A stretch of DNA of 64,000 nt from Chitinophaga parva (GCF_003071345.1 NZ_QCYK01000001.1:1674001-1738000); one strand, 5' to 3'. Shown: positions 10,527 through 19,429, counted from the stretch's first letter. The notes: generated from the sequence alone by a model not told the origin. Numbers and translations: made by a program.

Positions 10527-11292
10527 GGGACAAGGTGAGGTAGTGGTGCTTCTGCACGGTTTTCCGGAGAATAATGAAATATGGGCCAGGCAAACTGGCT
10601 GGTTGGCGCAGCATTTCCGCGTGCTGGTACCAGACCTGCCCGGGAGTGGCCGGAGCCCCATCAGTATACCGCTGACAATAGACAGCATGGCGGCCTTTGT
10701 AGAGGCCATCCTGCAGCAGGAGCATATCAGCAGCGCCGTGATCATCGGCCACTCCATGGGTGGTTATGTAGGGCTGGCCCTGGCTGCGTTGCAACCTGCA
10801 CTGGTAAAGGGTTTGGGCCTGTTCCATTCCACTGCCCTGGCAGATACGGAAGAGAAGAAAGAAGCCCGCCGCAAGTCCATTAAGATCATGGAGCAATACG
10901 GCAGTGAGGCTTTTGTGCGCCAGGCATTACCGGCCATGTTCAGTGCCGCTACCCGCGCCACCCACCCGGAGCTGGTAGAAGACTACATCCGCATGGGAGC
11001 CCAGTGCCGCAAGGAAACACTGATCGCATATTACGAGGCCATGATAGGCCGGCCAGACCGCACGGCCGTGCTGCAGCAAGCCGGTTTCCCGGTGTTGTTC
11101 ATCATGGGCCGGGACGATACCGCCGTACCCCTGCAAACGATCTGGAGCCAGGTGATAATGCCGGGCACCAGCAACATACAGGTATTAAATGAAACCGGTC
11201 ATTTGGGTATGTGGGAACAGGCAGATGTGAGTAACCAGGTTTTATACGAGTTCATTACATTCAGCAGCCAACTACATCTCAGTCGCGCATAG
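10477..11292 (+). CDS. Alpha/beta hydrolase
   Basis: A cytoplasmic alpha/beta-hydrolase-fold enzyme of 271 residues with unknown substrate. The oxyanion HGFPE segment is at residues 27-31 and the nucleophile elbow GHSMGG puts the serine at 93. Candidate acids are in GRDDTAVP near 212, and the catalytic histidine is in NETGHLG near 242. The ATG at 10477 lies inside the end of lnt. I keep it because the fold needs the strand before VVVLLHGF and there is no later suitable start. The stop overlaps the GTG of the next gene (TAGTG), which suggests translational coupling through lnt, hydrolase and the cargo gene. It could be an esterase or C-C hydrolase. Confidence 0.85.
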   Translation: MWKNINQNKAKGAYWDEGQGEVVVLLHGFPENNEIWARQTGWLAQHFRVLVPDLPGSGRSPISIPLTIDSMAAFVEAILQQEHISSAVIIGHSMGGYVGLALAALQPALVKGLGLFHSTALADTEEKKEARRKSIKIMEQYGSEAFVRQALPAMFSAATRATHPELVEDYIRMGAQCRKETLIAYYEAMIGRPDRTAVLQQAGFPVLFIMGRDDTAVPLQTIWSQVIMPGTSNIQVLNETGHLGMWEQADVSNQVLYEFITFSSQLHLSRA

Positions 11293-13937
11293 TGAAACAC
11301 ATTGTAAGCCTCCTTTTCATCCTTGCCCTGTGCACCGTAGCCAGAGGATCCCATATCATTGGGGGGGAGATGTATTATACTTTTGTGTCTAAAGATGCCA
11401 GTGGCAACTACACCTACCGCATTACCCTGAAGCTGTTCCGTGTGTGCGATGTGTCTACCAACGAAAATGGCCTGGCGCCCATGCCGCCGGCCGTAAATTT
11501 CCGGGTGTTTGATAAAGGAACAAACCTGCAGGTAGGAGACGATTTTTATGTAGGCCGGACCAGCATGGACCAGAAGTCCATGGTATCCAAAGATCCCTGC
11601 ATGGTGAACCCGCCCGCCGTTTGTTTCCAGATCGGTACCTTCACTACTACGGTCACCGTGCCTACTAATCTACAAGGCTACGTCGTTGCGTTCCAGGCCT
11701 GCTGCCGCGATGAGAATATGGCAAACATACAGCTGGAAACCCAGCCCGGTGGCCAGCGTGGCACCGGTGCTACTTATTTTACAGAGCTACCGGGTACTGC
11801 TACCGGGGTATTGGGCGATAATAGCCCCGTGTTTGATAAGGACTCTGCCATCATTGTATGCGCCGGTAAGAATTTCGTATACCCGTTCACCGCTACAGAC
11901 CCGGATAAAGACAGCCTGGTGTACAGCTTCTGCGATGCTTACAAAGGTGGTCACGCTATCAGCAACAAGAACGCTGTACCAGATCCGGCAGATCCGCCCC
12001 CTTACCAGACCGTAGGTTATTATTACCCTTACAGCGGCGGAGCCCCATTGGGCCCGCAGGCTACCATAGACCCGCATACCGGCGTGATCACCGGCGTGGC
12101 GCCCAATGCCGGCAAGTATGTAGTAACGGTATGTGTAAGTGAATACAAGAATGGGCAGCTCATCGGCGTGCATCACAAAGACTTTCACATTACCGTGACC
12201 ACCTGTATAAAATATGTGGATGCCGTAACGCCGGATAAGTATACCCGCTGTGATGGGCTGACCATCAACTTCCTCAACAGCAGTACCCTGGGCAAAAAAT
12301 ACTTCTGGGATTTTGGAGATGGAGACACCCTGTCCACTTACAGTACAGACCCGTTGCCCCATACTTACAAAGTGGCCGGCACCTATAAAGTAAAGCTGGT
12401 GGTGGATCCGGGAAATCCCTGCTACGACAGTACCACCTCCACGGTGTACGCTTACCCGCAATTCTTTCCCAGCCTGGGCTTCCAGGGGTTGTGTACGCAG
12501 TTTCCCACCCAGTTCAATAACACGTCTACCACTAACAATGCGAGTGATAACGTAGCCTATTCCCGCTGGGACTTTGGCACCGGCGTGGCCGGCGATACGT
12601 CCTTGTTGGCCAATCCCTCGTTCCAGTTTCCCGGCAAGGGAGATTATACCGTAACATTGCTGGTACGCACCAAGCAGGGATGCGAACAAACGCTCACACA
12701 AAAAGTATCTATCTACGATAATCCGCCGCTTACCGCCACCGGCGATACGGCCATGTGCTACAAAGACGCGCTGACACTGCAGGCCACCAGCACTGTGCCG
12801 GGTACCTACAGCTGGCAGCCCCTGTATAATATTGTGAATGAGAACACCGCCTCACCTACCGTGAAACCCGCGCTGGACACGGCTTACATTGTAACCTTCA
12901 CCGACCGGCAGGGCTGCACCGCCACGGCCCGCACCGCCATTGACGTAAAGACAAACCTGGCTGTAACAGCACCTAACGACAGTACCATTTGCACCGGCGA
13001 TAAAGTGCACCTGCATGCCACTGCCGATGGGCCTTATGCATATACCTGGCTGGAAATGCCCGGTAGCCGCAACATTGGTACCGGTTCAGACCTGGACGTA
13101 ACCCCCGATCCGCCGGTAGAACATTATGAAGTACTGGCTACACTGGGCACTTGCTCCGCTACCGCCCAGGTAACGTATACCAGCGTAAACCCGCCCCTGG
13201 CAGATGCCGGCCCCGATACCACCATTTGCTATGGTACGCCTGCACTGCTGCATGCCACCGGTGGCACCACTTACCGCTGGGCCCCTGCGGCATTGCTGAA
13301 CAGGTCCAATGCGGCAGATGTAAAAGCATACCCCGAGAACACCTACCATTTCATAGTAACGGTAACGGATACACTGGGTTGCCCGCGCCCTGTAAGTGAT
13401 ACCATGCTGGTAACCGTGGTGCCCCGGATCGATGCCTTTGCAGGGAATGACACTATTGCGGTAATGGGCCAGCCCTTCCAGTTGCACGGCTCCGGGAATG
13501 GCGCTATCCGTTACCAATGGACGCCGCCCGACTGGCTCACTAACCCCAATATTGCCAACCCCATCACGAACAGTGTGAAGGATATCCGCTATACGCTCAC
13601 GGTGTATACCAAGGAAGGGTGTACTGACCAGGATGATATACTGGTGCGCTTTATGGTGGGCCCCAATATTTATGTGCCCAATGCATTTTCTCCAAACGGT
13701 GATGGCCGGAATGATTTGTTCTTCCCCATTCCCGTGGGCATCCTGCATATCCAGTATTTCAGTATTTACGATCGTTGGGGCAATGAAATGTTTTCTACCA
13801 ATGAATACATGAAAGGCTGGGATGGCAATTACCGGGGCCGTGCCGCCAATGCAGGTACTTACGTGTGGATGGTAAGGGGCGTGGACCAGAATAACCATAC
13901 GGTGATGGAAAAGGGCACGGTGTCTTTGATCCGGTAG
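11292..13937 (+). CDS. Secreted PKD-domain protein with T9SS type B C-terminal domain
   Basis: An 881-residue exported protein. A signal peptide at the first 19-20 residues precedes SHIIGGEMYYTF, a start typical of Bacteroidota surface proteins. Two PKD-like modules are visible (FWDFGDGDT near 335, RWDFGTGVAG near 430). Several immunoglobulin-like modules with paired cysteines follow, for example those with TICTGDKVHL and TTICYGTPALL. The last ~90 residues form the gliding-motility-associated type B sorting domain: NAFSPNGDGRNDLFF, YDRWGNEMF, GWDGNYRG and terminal VSLIR. It is therefore predicted to leave the cell through T9SS. The GTG start overlaps the upstream stop. The ligand is unknown. 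Confidence 0.9.
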   Translation: MKHIVSLLFILALCTVARGSHIIGGEMYYTFVSKDASGNYTYRITLKLFRVCDVSTNENGLAPMPPAVNFRVFDKGTNLQVGDDFYVGRTSMDQKSMVSKDPCMVNPPAVCFQIGTFTTTVTVPTNLQGYVVAFQACCRDENMANIQLETQPGGQRGTGATYFTELPGTATGVLGDNSPVFDKDSAIIVCAGKNFVYPFTATDPDKDSLVYSFCDAYKGGHAISNKNAVPDPADPPPYQTVGYYYPYSGGAPLGPQATIDPHTGVITGVAPNAGKYVVTVCVSEYKNGQLIGVHHKDFHITVTTCIKYVDAVTPDKYTRCDGLTINFLNSSTLGKKYFWDFGDGDTLSTYSTDPLPHTYKVAGTYKVKLVVDPGNPCYDSTTSTVYAYPQFFPSLGFQGLCTQFPTQFNNTSTTNNASDNVAYSRWDFGTGVAGDTSLLANPSFQFPGKGDYTVTLLVRTKQGCEQTLTQKVSIYDNPPLTATGDTAMCYKDALTLQATSTVPGTYSWQPLYNIVNENTASPTVKPALDTAYIVTFTDRQGCTATARTAIDVKTNLAVTAPNDSTICTGDKVHLHATADGPYAYTWLEMPGSRNIGTGSDLDVTPDPPVEHYEVLATLGTCSATAQVTYTSVNPPLADAGPDTTICYGTPALLHATGGTTYRWAPAALLNRSNAADVKAYPENTYHFIVTVTDTLGCPRPVSDTMLVTVVPRIDAFAGNDTIAVMGQPFQLHGSGNGAIRYQWTPPDWLTNPNIANPITNSVKDIRYTLTVYTKEGCTDQDDILVRFMVGPNIYVPNAFSPNGDGRNDLFFPIPVGILHIQYFSIYDRWGNEMFSTNEYMKGWDGNYRGRAANAGTYVWMVRGVDQNNHTVMEKGTVSLIR

Positions 13938-14003
13938 GGAGGAGGGAAGATCCGGCCCTGTAAAACACACAGCAGGCGTTATCCCGGAATACAATAATTT
14001 TGT

Positions 14004-14034
14004 AAGCTCCTGCAGGGCAGGGGCTTTTTCTTTT
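14004..14034 (+). terminator. Terminator of the lnt-hydrolase-PKD unit
   Basis: AAGCTCCTG and CAGGGGCTT form a 9-bp stem with one G-U pair, followed by TTTTTCTTTT. Confidence 0.8.
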
Positions 14035-14080
14035 AAAGGGCAACCCATAATTTCCCACTCACTATAAAAAATCTTTGAGC

Positions 14081-14839
14081 ATGGCAATCGCATTAATTAC
14101 AGGAGCAACGGCAGGTTTCGGAAAGGCATGTGCAGAAAAATTTGCTGCAGCCGGGTATGATCTCATTATTACCGGCCGCCGCGCGGAACGCCTCACCGGG
14201 CTGCAAGCCGCGCTGGAAAGCCAATACAAGATCAAAGTGCTGCCCCTTGCATTTGATGTGCAGGACCAGCAGGCGGTTTTCAGCATCCTGGGTGGCATAG
14301 CCCCGGAGTGGCAGGCGGTAGACATCCTGGTAAATAATGCCGGTGGCGCCCAGGGCCTCAGCCCCATCCAGGACGGCAACCTGGACGACTGGAACACCAT
14401 GATAGATACCAATGTAAAAGGCCTGCTGTATGTATCGCGGGTAGTAATGCCCTGGATGGTGGCCCGCCAGCAGGGGCATATCTTTAACATCGGCTCCATT
14501 GCAGGTAAGCAGGTATATGCCAATGGTAACGTGTACTGTGCCTCCAAAGCCGCTGTGGATGCTATTTCCCAGGGTATGCGCATTGACCTGCTGCCCTATG
14601 GCATTAAGGTAACCGGCGTGCACCCCGGGGCTGCGGAAACAGAATTTTCCCTGGTGCGTTTCAAAGGGGATGAGGAAAAGGCCGCCAATGTGTACAAAGG
14701 CCTTACGCCCCTTACCGCGGAAGACATTGCAGACATTATTTTCTATTGTGCCCGGCTGCCCAGGCACGTGTGCATTAACGACCTGGTGGTAACCCCTTTG
14801 CAACAGGCCAATGCCTTTTACTATGACAGGAGAGGCTGA
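14081..14839 (+). CDS. SDR family oxidoreductase (YdfG-like)
   Basis: A classical short-chain dehydrogenase of 252 residues. The nucleotide-binding motif TGATAGFG is at 7-14, LVNNAGGAQG follows strand 4, the catalytic serine is in NIGSIAGKQ, and Tyr152/Lys156 lie in YCASK. TGRR after strand 2 suggests NADP preference. The overall pattern is closest to YdfG-type 3-hydroxy acid/serine dehydrogenases, but the substrate is not proven by sequence. The ATG at 14081 is preferred to the TTG two codons upstream. It stands alone between hairpins. Confidence 0.88.
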   Translation: MAIALITGATAGFGKACAEKFAAAGYDLIITGRRAERLTGLQAALESQYKIKVLPLAFDVQDQQAVFSILGGIAPEWQAVDILVNNAGGAQGLSPIQDGNLDDWNTMIDTNVKGLLYVSRVVMPWMVARQQGHIFNIGSIAGKQVYANGNVYCASKAAVDAISQGMRIDLLPYGIKVTGVHPGAAETEFSLVRFKGDEEKAANVYKGLTPLTAEDIADIIFYCARLPRHVCINDLVVTPLQQANAFYYDRRG

Positions 14840-14957
14840 TATCCCTGCCGGGACGGGTAGGTGCATTGATCACCGGTTACAGGATATTTCGCCATTAAGG
14901 CACGAAAAGCTAATGCGCTTGTCCCCGCAACAGATAACACATTCATTTACCCCCTTT

Positions 14958-14993
14958 AGCGGGCAGCCCTGCATCAAACGGCGGCTGTCCGCT
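14958..14993 (+). terminator. Probable terminator hairpin after the SDR gene
   Basis: AGCGGGCAGCC and GGCTGTCCGCT pair over 11 bp with one G-U, but the following tract GAATTTTAAC is only weakly U-rich. Confidence 0.5.
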
Positions 14994-15003
14994 GAATTTT
15001 AAC

Positions 15004-15054
15004 ACACATGTGTTATATAACGAATATGATTATTTTCTATATTTGAATTCGTTA
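15004..15054 (+). promoter_or_regulatory. Dyads and -7-like box upstream of the 53-aa ORF
   Basis: A perfect 10-bp palindrome ACACATGTGT (15004-15013) is followed by an 8-bp inverted repeat TAACGAAT / ATTCGTTA (15018-15025, 15047-15054) that encloses TATATTTG (15038-15045), a match to TAnnTTTG. A bound regulator would cover the promoter. The leader to the small ORF would be about 190 nt. The operator role is inference. Confidence 0.4.
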
Positions 15055-15243
15055 CTACTATCCGGAAATGAAGGGGCTTGGAGCCCGCCTATGAAAGCCA
15101 ATTGAGAAGACCGATAGCCACAAGCGGCTAAAACCCTGTCCCAACTAACTGACCGGCATTGTCGTAACCACCACTTGACCATACTAACTAACTAACTATT
15201 TTACGGGTTTACTATTCTATCCTATAACTACAACCATATCCCT

Positions 15244-15405
15244 ATGTTTACATTCACTACCGTTTACCTGATGCGTCTTTATTATCCCAAGTGGAAAGCA
15301 CAATGGCGTGAGCACGTTGCTGACAATCGTAAGCATTCCTACGGCCGCTGGGCTAAAAAACAGGAATGGCAGGAAAGCAGGTCTTTTGCTTTCGGCTTTA
15401 ACTGA
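15244..15405 (+). CDS. Small basic aromatic protein, unknown
   Basis: A 53-codon ORF starting with ATG and ending in TGA just before a good terminator. The product begins MFTFTTVYLMRLYYPKWK and continues with many Lys, Arg, Trp and His residues, ending in SFAFGFN. I see no known domain, signal peptide or long hydrophobic helix. Support for a real gene is its position between a promoter-like box and a terminator in an otherwise empty spacer; the long leader and small size count against it. I do not recognise it and give no function. Confidence 0.45.
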   Translation: MFTFTTVYLMRLYYPKWKAQWREHVADNRKHSYGRWAKKQEWQESRSFAFGFN

Positions 15406-15430
15406 AATGTAGAACAAGACTTTATAGCAT

Positions 15431-15463
15431 AAAGCTCCGCACCGCAGCGGGGCTTTTTGTTTT
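15431..15463 (+). terminator. Terminator after the 53-aa ORF
   Basis: AAGCTCCGC / GCGGGGCTT form a 9-bp stem with one G-U pair, followed by TTTTTGTTTT. It also separates the convergent dprA. Confidence 0.8.
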
Positions 15464-15476
15464 GGGGGCCATCCTC

Positions 15477-16577
15477 CTACGCCATCGCATAATACTGGCC
15501 CGGCAGGCTCCGGATCACGCACTGCATTTCCAGGCTAAGCACTGCATTGGCCACTTCGCTATTAGGAAGCGTAGAACTTTTGAATAACTCATCAATATGC
15601 CGGGGCTGCTGCCCGCTGAAAAGCTCCACCACCGCGCGTTCCGTACTATTCAAAGCCACGAATAAAGCGGGCTGCACCACCGGCTGTGGTTTGGGCAAAT
15701 GCCAGCCCAGGGCTTCAATGATGTCCTGGGCGCAGGTAACCAGCTGCGCCTTGTTACTGCGCACCAGCGCCAGGCAGCCTGCGGATTGTACATCACTCAT
15801 GCGGCCCGGCACGGCCAGCACATCCCGGTTATAACTGAAGGCAATATCTGCAGTGATCAAAGAACCGCCCCTGCTCCCGGTTTCAATGACCAGCGTAGCC
15901 GCCGTGAGGCCGGCTACAATGCGGTTTCGTTTTGGGAAGTTCTGCTTGTCAGGAGCAGTGCCGCTCATGAAATCAGAGAGCAGGGCCCCGCCGGCATGAG
16001 CCATCTGCCGGGCCACGGGGATATGCTCCACGGGGTAAATGCGATCCAGGCCATGCCCCAGCACCCCAATGGTAGGCAGCCCATGCTCCAGGGCCGCCCG
16101 GTGGGCAATGACATCAATGCCATATGCCATGCCACTCACAATGGTAACGCCCAGGGGAGCCAGACCGGCTATCAGCGCTTCGCAGGTGGCCCGCCCGTAT
16201 GGCGTGGGCTGGCGCGTGCCAATAACACTGATCATGCGGGGGGCATCCAGGGAAGCTGCGCCCTTCTTGTATAACAGCACCGGCGCATCATAGCACTGGC
16301 GCAGGCGCTCAGGGTAAGCGGCATCGGTATAAAAGATGGGCTGTATGTGGAAGCGCTCCAGGAAAGAAAGTTCTGCCTCAATGGGCCCGTAATTGTTGAA
16401 TTGTGTAATTTGTAGCGCCCTGGAGCGGCCCACCTCGGGGATTTCGGCCAGCTCGCGCAAGCGCGCCTGGAACAGGGCCTTGGCACTGCCAAAATGATCT
16501 ATCAGTCTTTTGGCCAGTACATCGCCAATATGGGGTATCTGGGTGAGGGCTATCTGGTGTATGAGTTCCTGGGTCAT
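15477..16577 (-). CDS. dprA: DNA-processing protein DprA
   Basis: Binds incoming single-stranded DNA and loads RecA during natural transformation. The 366-residue protein has an N-terminal helix-hairpin-helix/SAM-like segment (IPHIGDVLAKRLIDHFG), the Rossmann-like core with GTRQPTPYG, VSGMAYGID, GVLGHGLDRIYP, ETGSRGGSLITA and AVPG, and a C-terminal winged helix typical of long DprA forms. I use ATG at 16577; an in-frame GTG three codons upstream is the alternative. It is convergent with the small ORF and divergent from the phosphatase gene. Its presence alone does not prove competence. Confidence 0.95.
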   Translation of the reverse strand: MTQELIHQIALTQIPHIGDVLAKRLIDHFGSAKALFQARLRELAEIPEVGRSRALQITQFNNYGPIEAELSFLERFHIQPIFYTDAAYPERLRQCYDAPVLLYKKGAASLDAPRMISVIGTRQPTPYGRATCEALIAGLAPLGVTIVSGMAYGIDVIAHRAALEHGLPTIGVLGHGLDRIYPVEHIPVARQMAHAGGALLSDFMSGTAPDKQNFPKRNRIVAGLTAATLVIETGSRGGSLITADIAFSYNRDVLAVPGRMSDVQSAGCLALVRSNKAQLVTCAQDIIEALGWHLPKPQPVVQPALFVALNSTERAVVELFSGQQPRHIDELFKSSTLPNSEVANAVLSLEMQCVIRSLPGQYYAMA

Positions 16578-16666
16578 GGCTAACACATTCCCACTAATTT
16601 ACACCCCTCTCCCCGGTCCTGAAAATCCCTTCAACACATTAACACTAAATTTACAAATTCGCAAAC

Positions 16667-17494
16667 ATGCTTATCAAACGTCTCCTGCTCCCTGCTGCTG
16701 CCTGCTTCTTTTTTATGGCCTGCCATACTACCAGGCAAAGTACCACTGCCATGCAGCCCGCCACCACAGCGCATTCTACAGTGCTGCAACCTTATGGCCC
16801 TGCATGGGCTGCCCTCTGGCAACAACAGGCCGGCGAGTATAAAGCACTTTGTTTGCAGGCCTACCAAATGGCCGCCCTGCGCATAGACGAAGACCTGCAG
16901 CAGCCGCATAACAAGCCCCTGGCAGTGGTCACAGATATTGATGAAACAGTGCTGGACAATAGTCCCAACACCGTGCATCAATCCCTGCAAGGTAAAGGGT
17001 ATACACAGGCAGACTGGGAAGCATGGACGGCCAAAGTGGATGCAGACACGGTGCCCGGTGCGCCCACGTTTTTCAGATACGCCGTATCAAAAGGGGTGGA
17101 TGTGTATTACATCACGAACCGTGTAGAAACGGAACGCGCCGTAACCCTGCAAAACCTGCAGCGCTGGGGTTTTCCGCAGGCTACTGATGATCACCTGGTA
17201 CTGCGCACCAATACCTCCAGCAAGGAAGCCCGCCGCCAGGCCCTGGCGCAAACGCACGACATCATTATGCTGGTGGGCGATAACCTCAGTGATTTTTCTG
17301 CGGCCTTTGACGAGCAACTGCCGGATGCCCGCCTGCAGGCCGTGCACAATAACGCAGCCGAATTTGGGAAACGCTTCATCGTGCTGCCCAACCCCATGTA
17401 CGGTGATTGGGAAAGTTCCCTGTATCATTTCCAGAATGGGCTGAGCACACAACAAAAAGATTCCATCCTGCGCAGCAGCCTGCGTAATTACTAG
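16667..17494 (+). CDS. e(P4)-family HAD phosphatase / 5'-nucleotidase lipoprotein
   Basis: A 275-residue envelope lipoprotein. The signal peptide ends in FMAC, giving a lipidated cysteine near residue 19. The class B/C HAD nucleophile motif is VTDIDETVLDN (DxDxT), followed by the helper segment ITNR and the acidic motif GDNLSDF. Members dephosphorylate nucleotides or NMN at the cell surface; Haemophilus e(P4) is the best known. In this organism it may feed nucleoside salvage, consistent with hpt elsewhere in the window, but that link is inference. It ends at a bidirectional terminator. Confidence 0.92.
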   Translation: MLIKRLLLPAAACFFFMACHTTRQSTTAMQPATTAHSTVLQPYGPAWAALWQQQAGEYKALCLQAYQMAALRIDEDLQQPHNKPLAVVTDIDETVLDNSPNTVHQSLQGKGYTQADWEAWTAKVDADTVPGAPTFFRYAVSKGVDVYYITNRVETERAVTLQNLQRWGFPQATDDHLVLRTNTSSKEARRQALAQTHDIIMLVGDNLSDFSAAFDEQLPDARLQAVHNNAAEFGKRFIVLPNPMYGDWESSLYHFQNGLSTQQKDSILRSSLRNY

Positions 17495-17511
17495 ATAAAA
17501 GCCGATCTAAG

Positions 17512-17550
17512 AAAAATGCGCCTCCAAGCATGCTTGCAGGCGCATTTTTT
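17512..17550. terminator. Bidirectional terminator
   Basis: AAAAATGCGCCT and AGGCGCATTTTT form a 12-bp stem whose interior can pair further (AAGCATGCTT). A-run and T-run on either side serve the converging phosphatase gene and the minus-strand gene, whose stop lies in its edge. Confidence 0.9.
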
Positions 17551-17917
17551 ATGGTATTACTTCCAGGAAGGCAGGTGTTGCAGATGGATTATCAGTGAGG
17601 ATCTGCACAATTTTGTGATGCATATCCGTAGCCACCGCAAACGTAGGCCATGCATAGTTTTCAGGTTGTGGCTCCCGCCGGCCGCTGGCGTCGTCTTTCT
17701 CAAACGTGGTGTTAAACAGGTCCATCCGGCTTAGTATGCCCTCATCCGTTACCACCCCGTTAAATGCTGTCATTACAATGTAGGTATAACCTTGCCGGGC
17801 CACTTCATTTTCCAGGCTGTATTCTTCCGGGGCGCCGCTGGCTACCCATGCGGTATAGTCTTCCGCTGATGTGGCCACCGGTTTGCCGGATTCCAACTTA
17901 AAATACTGCGTATCCAT
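17549..17917 (-). CDS. Hypothetical protein (122 aa)
   Basis: An acidic cytoplasmic-looking protein without signal peptide or membrane helix. It begins MDTQYFKLESGKPVAT; the central part has VARQGYTYIVMTAFNGVV and the C-terminal part has PTFAVATDMHHKIVQILT. The alternation suggests a small alpha/beta fold. I do not recognise the family. Codon use matches the neighbours and the gene shares the terminator with the convergent phosphatase gene. It lies downstream of the GLUG-like lipoprotein gene on the same strand with a 50-bp gap, so they may be cotranscribed. Confidence 0.7.
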   Translation of the reverse strand: MDTQYFKLESGKPVATSAEDYTAWVASGAPEEYSLENEVARQGYTYIVMTAFNGVVTDEGILSRMDLFNTTFEKDDASGRREPQPENYAWPTFAVATDMHHKIVQILTDNPSATPAFLEVIP

Positions 17918-17967
17918 ATCCGTTTTTTATGACCGATAGCCACATGAATCGTGCCGGGCCGTGCCGT

Positions 17968-19299
17968 TTATTGCCACCAAAGTACCGGCGCGTTGCTGCC
18001 CGCCCTGAACGGTTTTTGATCCGCAGGAGCGGTAAGTTGCGAAGGGAAGGCACTTACCGTAAGCTGTGTTACCTGCGCGGTAAGGTCCGTTACGCTGGAA
18101 AACAGGCTGGTGTTGGGTTGCGGCGTAGTGATGTTGCTGAAGCAGGTGTTGATCAGGGCTGCTTCTGCCGTTGTAAAGCCGGCATTATTCTGCAGGCGGA
18201 TGGCACCAAAATTATTGGCTTGCCCCACTACCACGTTCGCATAAGAATGGGCGATCAGGGTCTGGTGGGTATTATCTACCAGTACATTGCCGGAAATGCC
18301 GCCACCGGTTTGGGTAAGCGCGGCGAAGTTGGCATAGCAAAGGTCAATCCTGCCATTGCTGCCGCGGTTCACTCCTGCAATGCCGCCCACCATTTGCCCC
18401 TGCAACGTACCATTGAAGGCGCAGGCGATGATATTACCATAATTAGCGCCCACAATGCCGCCATTGTAAGAAATAAGACTGCCGCTTACCACGATCTTGC
18501 CATCCACCGAACAACCTACAACTGTACCATGATTGGTAGCGGCTATACCGCCGGAATACCCGTCGGACGTGGAGTTGGAGCCGTCTGTAGAAAACTTCAG
18601 GCGCACATTCTTCACGGTGGCAAGCGTATCCACGATCTGGAACAGGCCCAGTTCATTGCCACCAAATTGCGTGTTCGGATCAGCATAAAAGCTCACGTTA
18701 CTCAGCGTTTTACCATTGCCGTCATAGGTGCCCCTGAAAGTGGCCCACACCGCGGAGCCGTAATGGTGCAGGTTTTGAAGCTGTGCAAGGTCAGGGAAGG
18801 CAATATCTGCCTGCTGGATGTAAGCGCCATTCAGGTCGTATGCTATGCCGTGTATATCTGCATAGGTGCGGATGTTGTACTGATCTTTAAGCGTCGTTGC
18901 ACTGGCCCTGGTACTGTCTGAAAATGCAATGTTCAGCGTAAGGGTGCCATCATTGTAGACCTGCAAAAAGTGCGTGAAGTCCAGCGTGTCCACACCACGG
19001 ATGTCCAGTGCGCCTTTGCCCTGCACCATCTTTTGTCCATCCTTGAGGCCATTGCTGCCGGTGATGGTATACGTATACCCGATGTTGGGCCGCCCCCCGG
19101 AAATAGGGATCACCACCTGGCTGTCCTGCAGGGCGCCTGCACCATAGCGGGTCAGCGGGAATTTAAACTGTGCGTTATAGCCATGGGAGCTGGTATCAAC
19201 CGTAACAGGGGGCGCAGGTTTGGTTGCTTCTTTTTTGGAACAGGCCCAGAAAGATACAGGGAGCAGCAACAAGCCGGCGTAGCGCAGGAGGGTTTTCAT
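17968..19299 (-). CDS. GLUG-like repeat lipoprotein
   Basis: A 443-residue putative lipoprotein. The signal peptide ends in FWAC at about residue 20 and is followed by a Ser/Lys/Pro/Thr-rich linker. The middle (about 200-380) has repeated short glycine-rich units such as GGIAATNHGTVVGC, GGIVGANYGNIIAC and GGIAGVNRGSNGR, matching the GLUG motif that builds beta-helical adhesin-like stalks. No type A or B T9SS sorting domain is visible, so surface anchoring would be by lipid. A -7-like box TATTTTTG sits 19 nt before the ATG. The function is unknown, possibly polysaccharide or matrix binding. Confidence 0.8.
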   Translation of the reverse strand: MKTLLRYAGLLLLPVSFWACSKKEATKPAPPVTVDTSSHGYNAQFKFPLTRYGAGALQDSQVVIPISGGRPNIGYTYTITGSNGLKDGQKMVQGKGALDIRGVDTLDFTHFLQVYNDGTLTLNIAFSDSTRASATTLKDQYNIRTYADIHGIAYDLNGAYIQQADIAFPDLAQLQNLHHYGSAVWATFRGTYDGNGKTLSNVSFYADPNTQFGGNELGLFQIVDTLATVKNVRLKFSTDGSNSTSDGYSGGIAATNHGTVVGCSVDGKIVVSGSLISYNGGIVGANYGNIIACAFNGTLQGQMVGGIAGVNRGSNGRIDLCYANFAALTQTGGGISGNVLVDNTHQTLIAHSYANVVVGQANNFGAIRLQNNAGFTTAEAALINTCFSNITTPQPNTSLFSSVTDLTAQVTQLTVSAFPSQLTAPADQKPFRAGSNAPVLWWQ

Positions 19300-19318
19300 A
19301 TGGTTAAATGTAAGGACC

Positions 19319-19326
19319 CAAAAATA
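19319..19326 (-). promoter_or_regulatory. -7 box of the GLUG-like lipoprotein gene
   Basis: Read on the minus strand, TATTTTTG matches TAnnTTTG and lies 19 nt before the start codon. No good -33 box is visible. Confidence 0.4.
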
Positions 19327-19365
19327 ACGAATATATTTTATATTATTTTTATGTGTTTTGCCCGC

Positions 19366-19397
19366 AAAAAGCCCCGGCCTGGTTACTGGCCGGGGCT
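19366..19397 (-). terminator. Terminator of the PorE-like gene
   Basis: On the minus strand, GCCCCGGCC and GGCCGGGGC form a perfect 9-bp stem followed by TTTTTG. Confidence 0.88.
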
Positions 19398-19429
19398 TGA
19401 TATGGGAGTCATTAGCCGGAAGTTACCCG

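Larger units (their letters stand above)
14840..15243. other. 404-bp spacer before the small ORF
   Basis: I find no supported gene here. It holds the hairpin at 14958-14993, the dyad and -7-like box at 15004-15054, a small hairpin AGCC-ACAA-GCGGCT near 15117-15129 and a 4-bp repeat (ACTAACTAACTAACT) near 15183-15197. Confidence 0.5.

Noticed and set aside
15183..15197. Tandem ACTAACTAACTAACT tract
   Set aside because: A short 4-bp repeat in AT-rich leader DNA; no inverted partner and no 7-bp period, so not grouped with the heptad elements.
16630..16665. Possible 7-bp periodicity in front of the e(P4)-type gene (AACACATTAACACTAAATTTACAAATTC)
   Set aside because: The units are too degenerate to call, and I see no inverted arm on the other side of the spacer.
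15105..17945. Shared 14-mer GACCGATAGCCACA near 15.1 and 17.9 kb
   Set aside because: Only 14 bases with unrelated flanks; it may be chance, and there are no further copies in the window.
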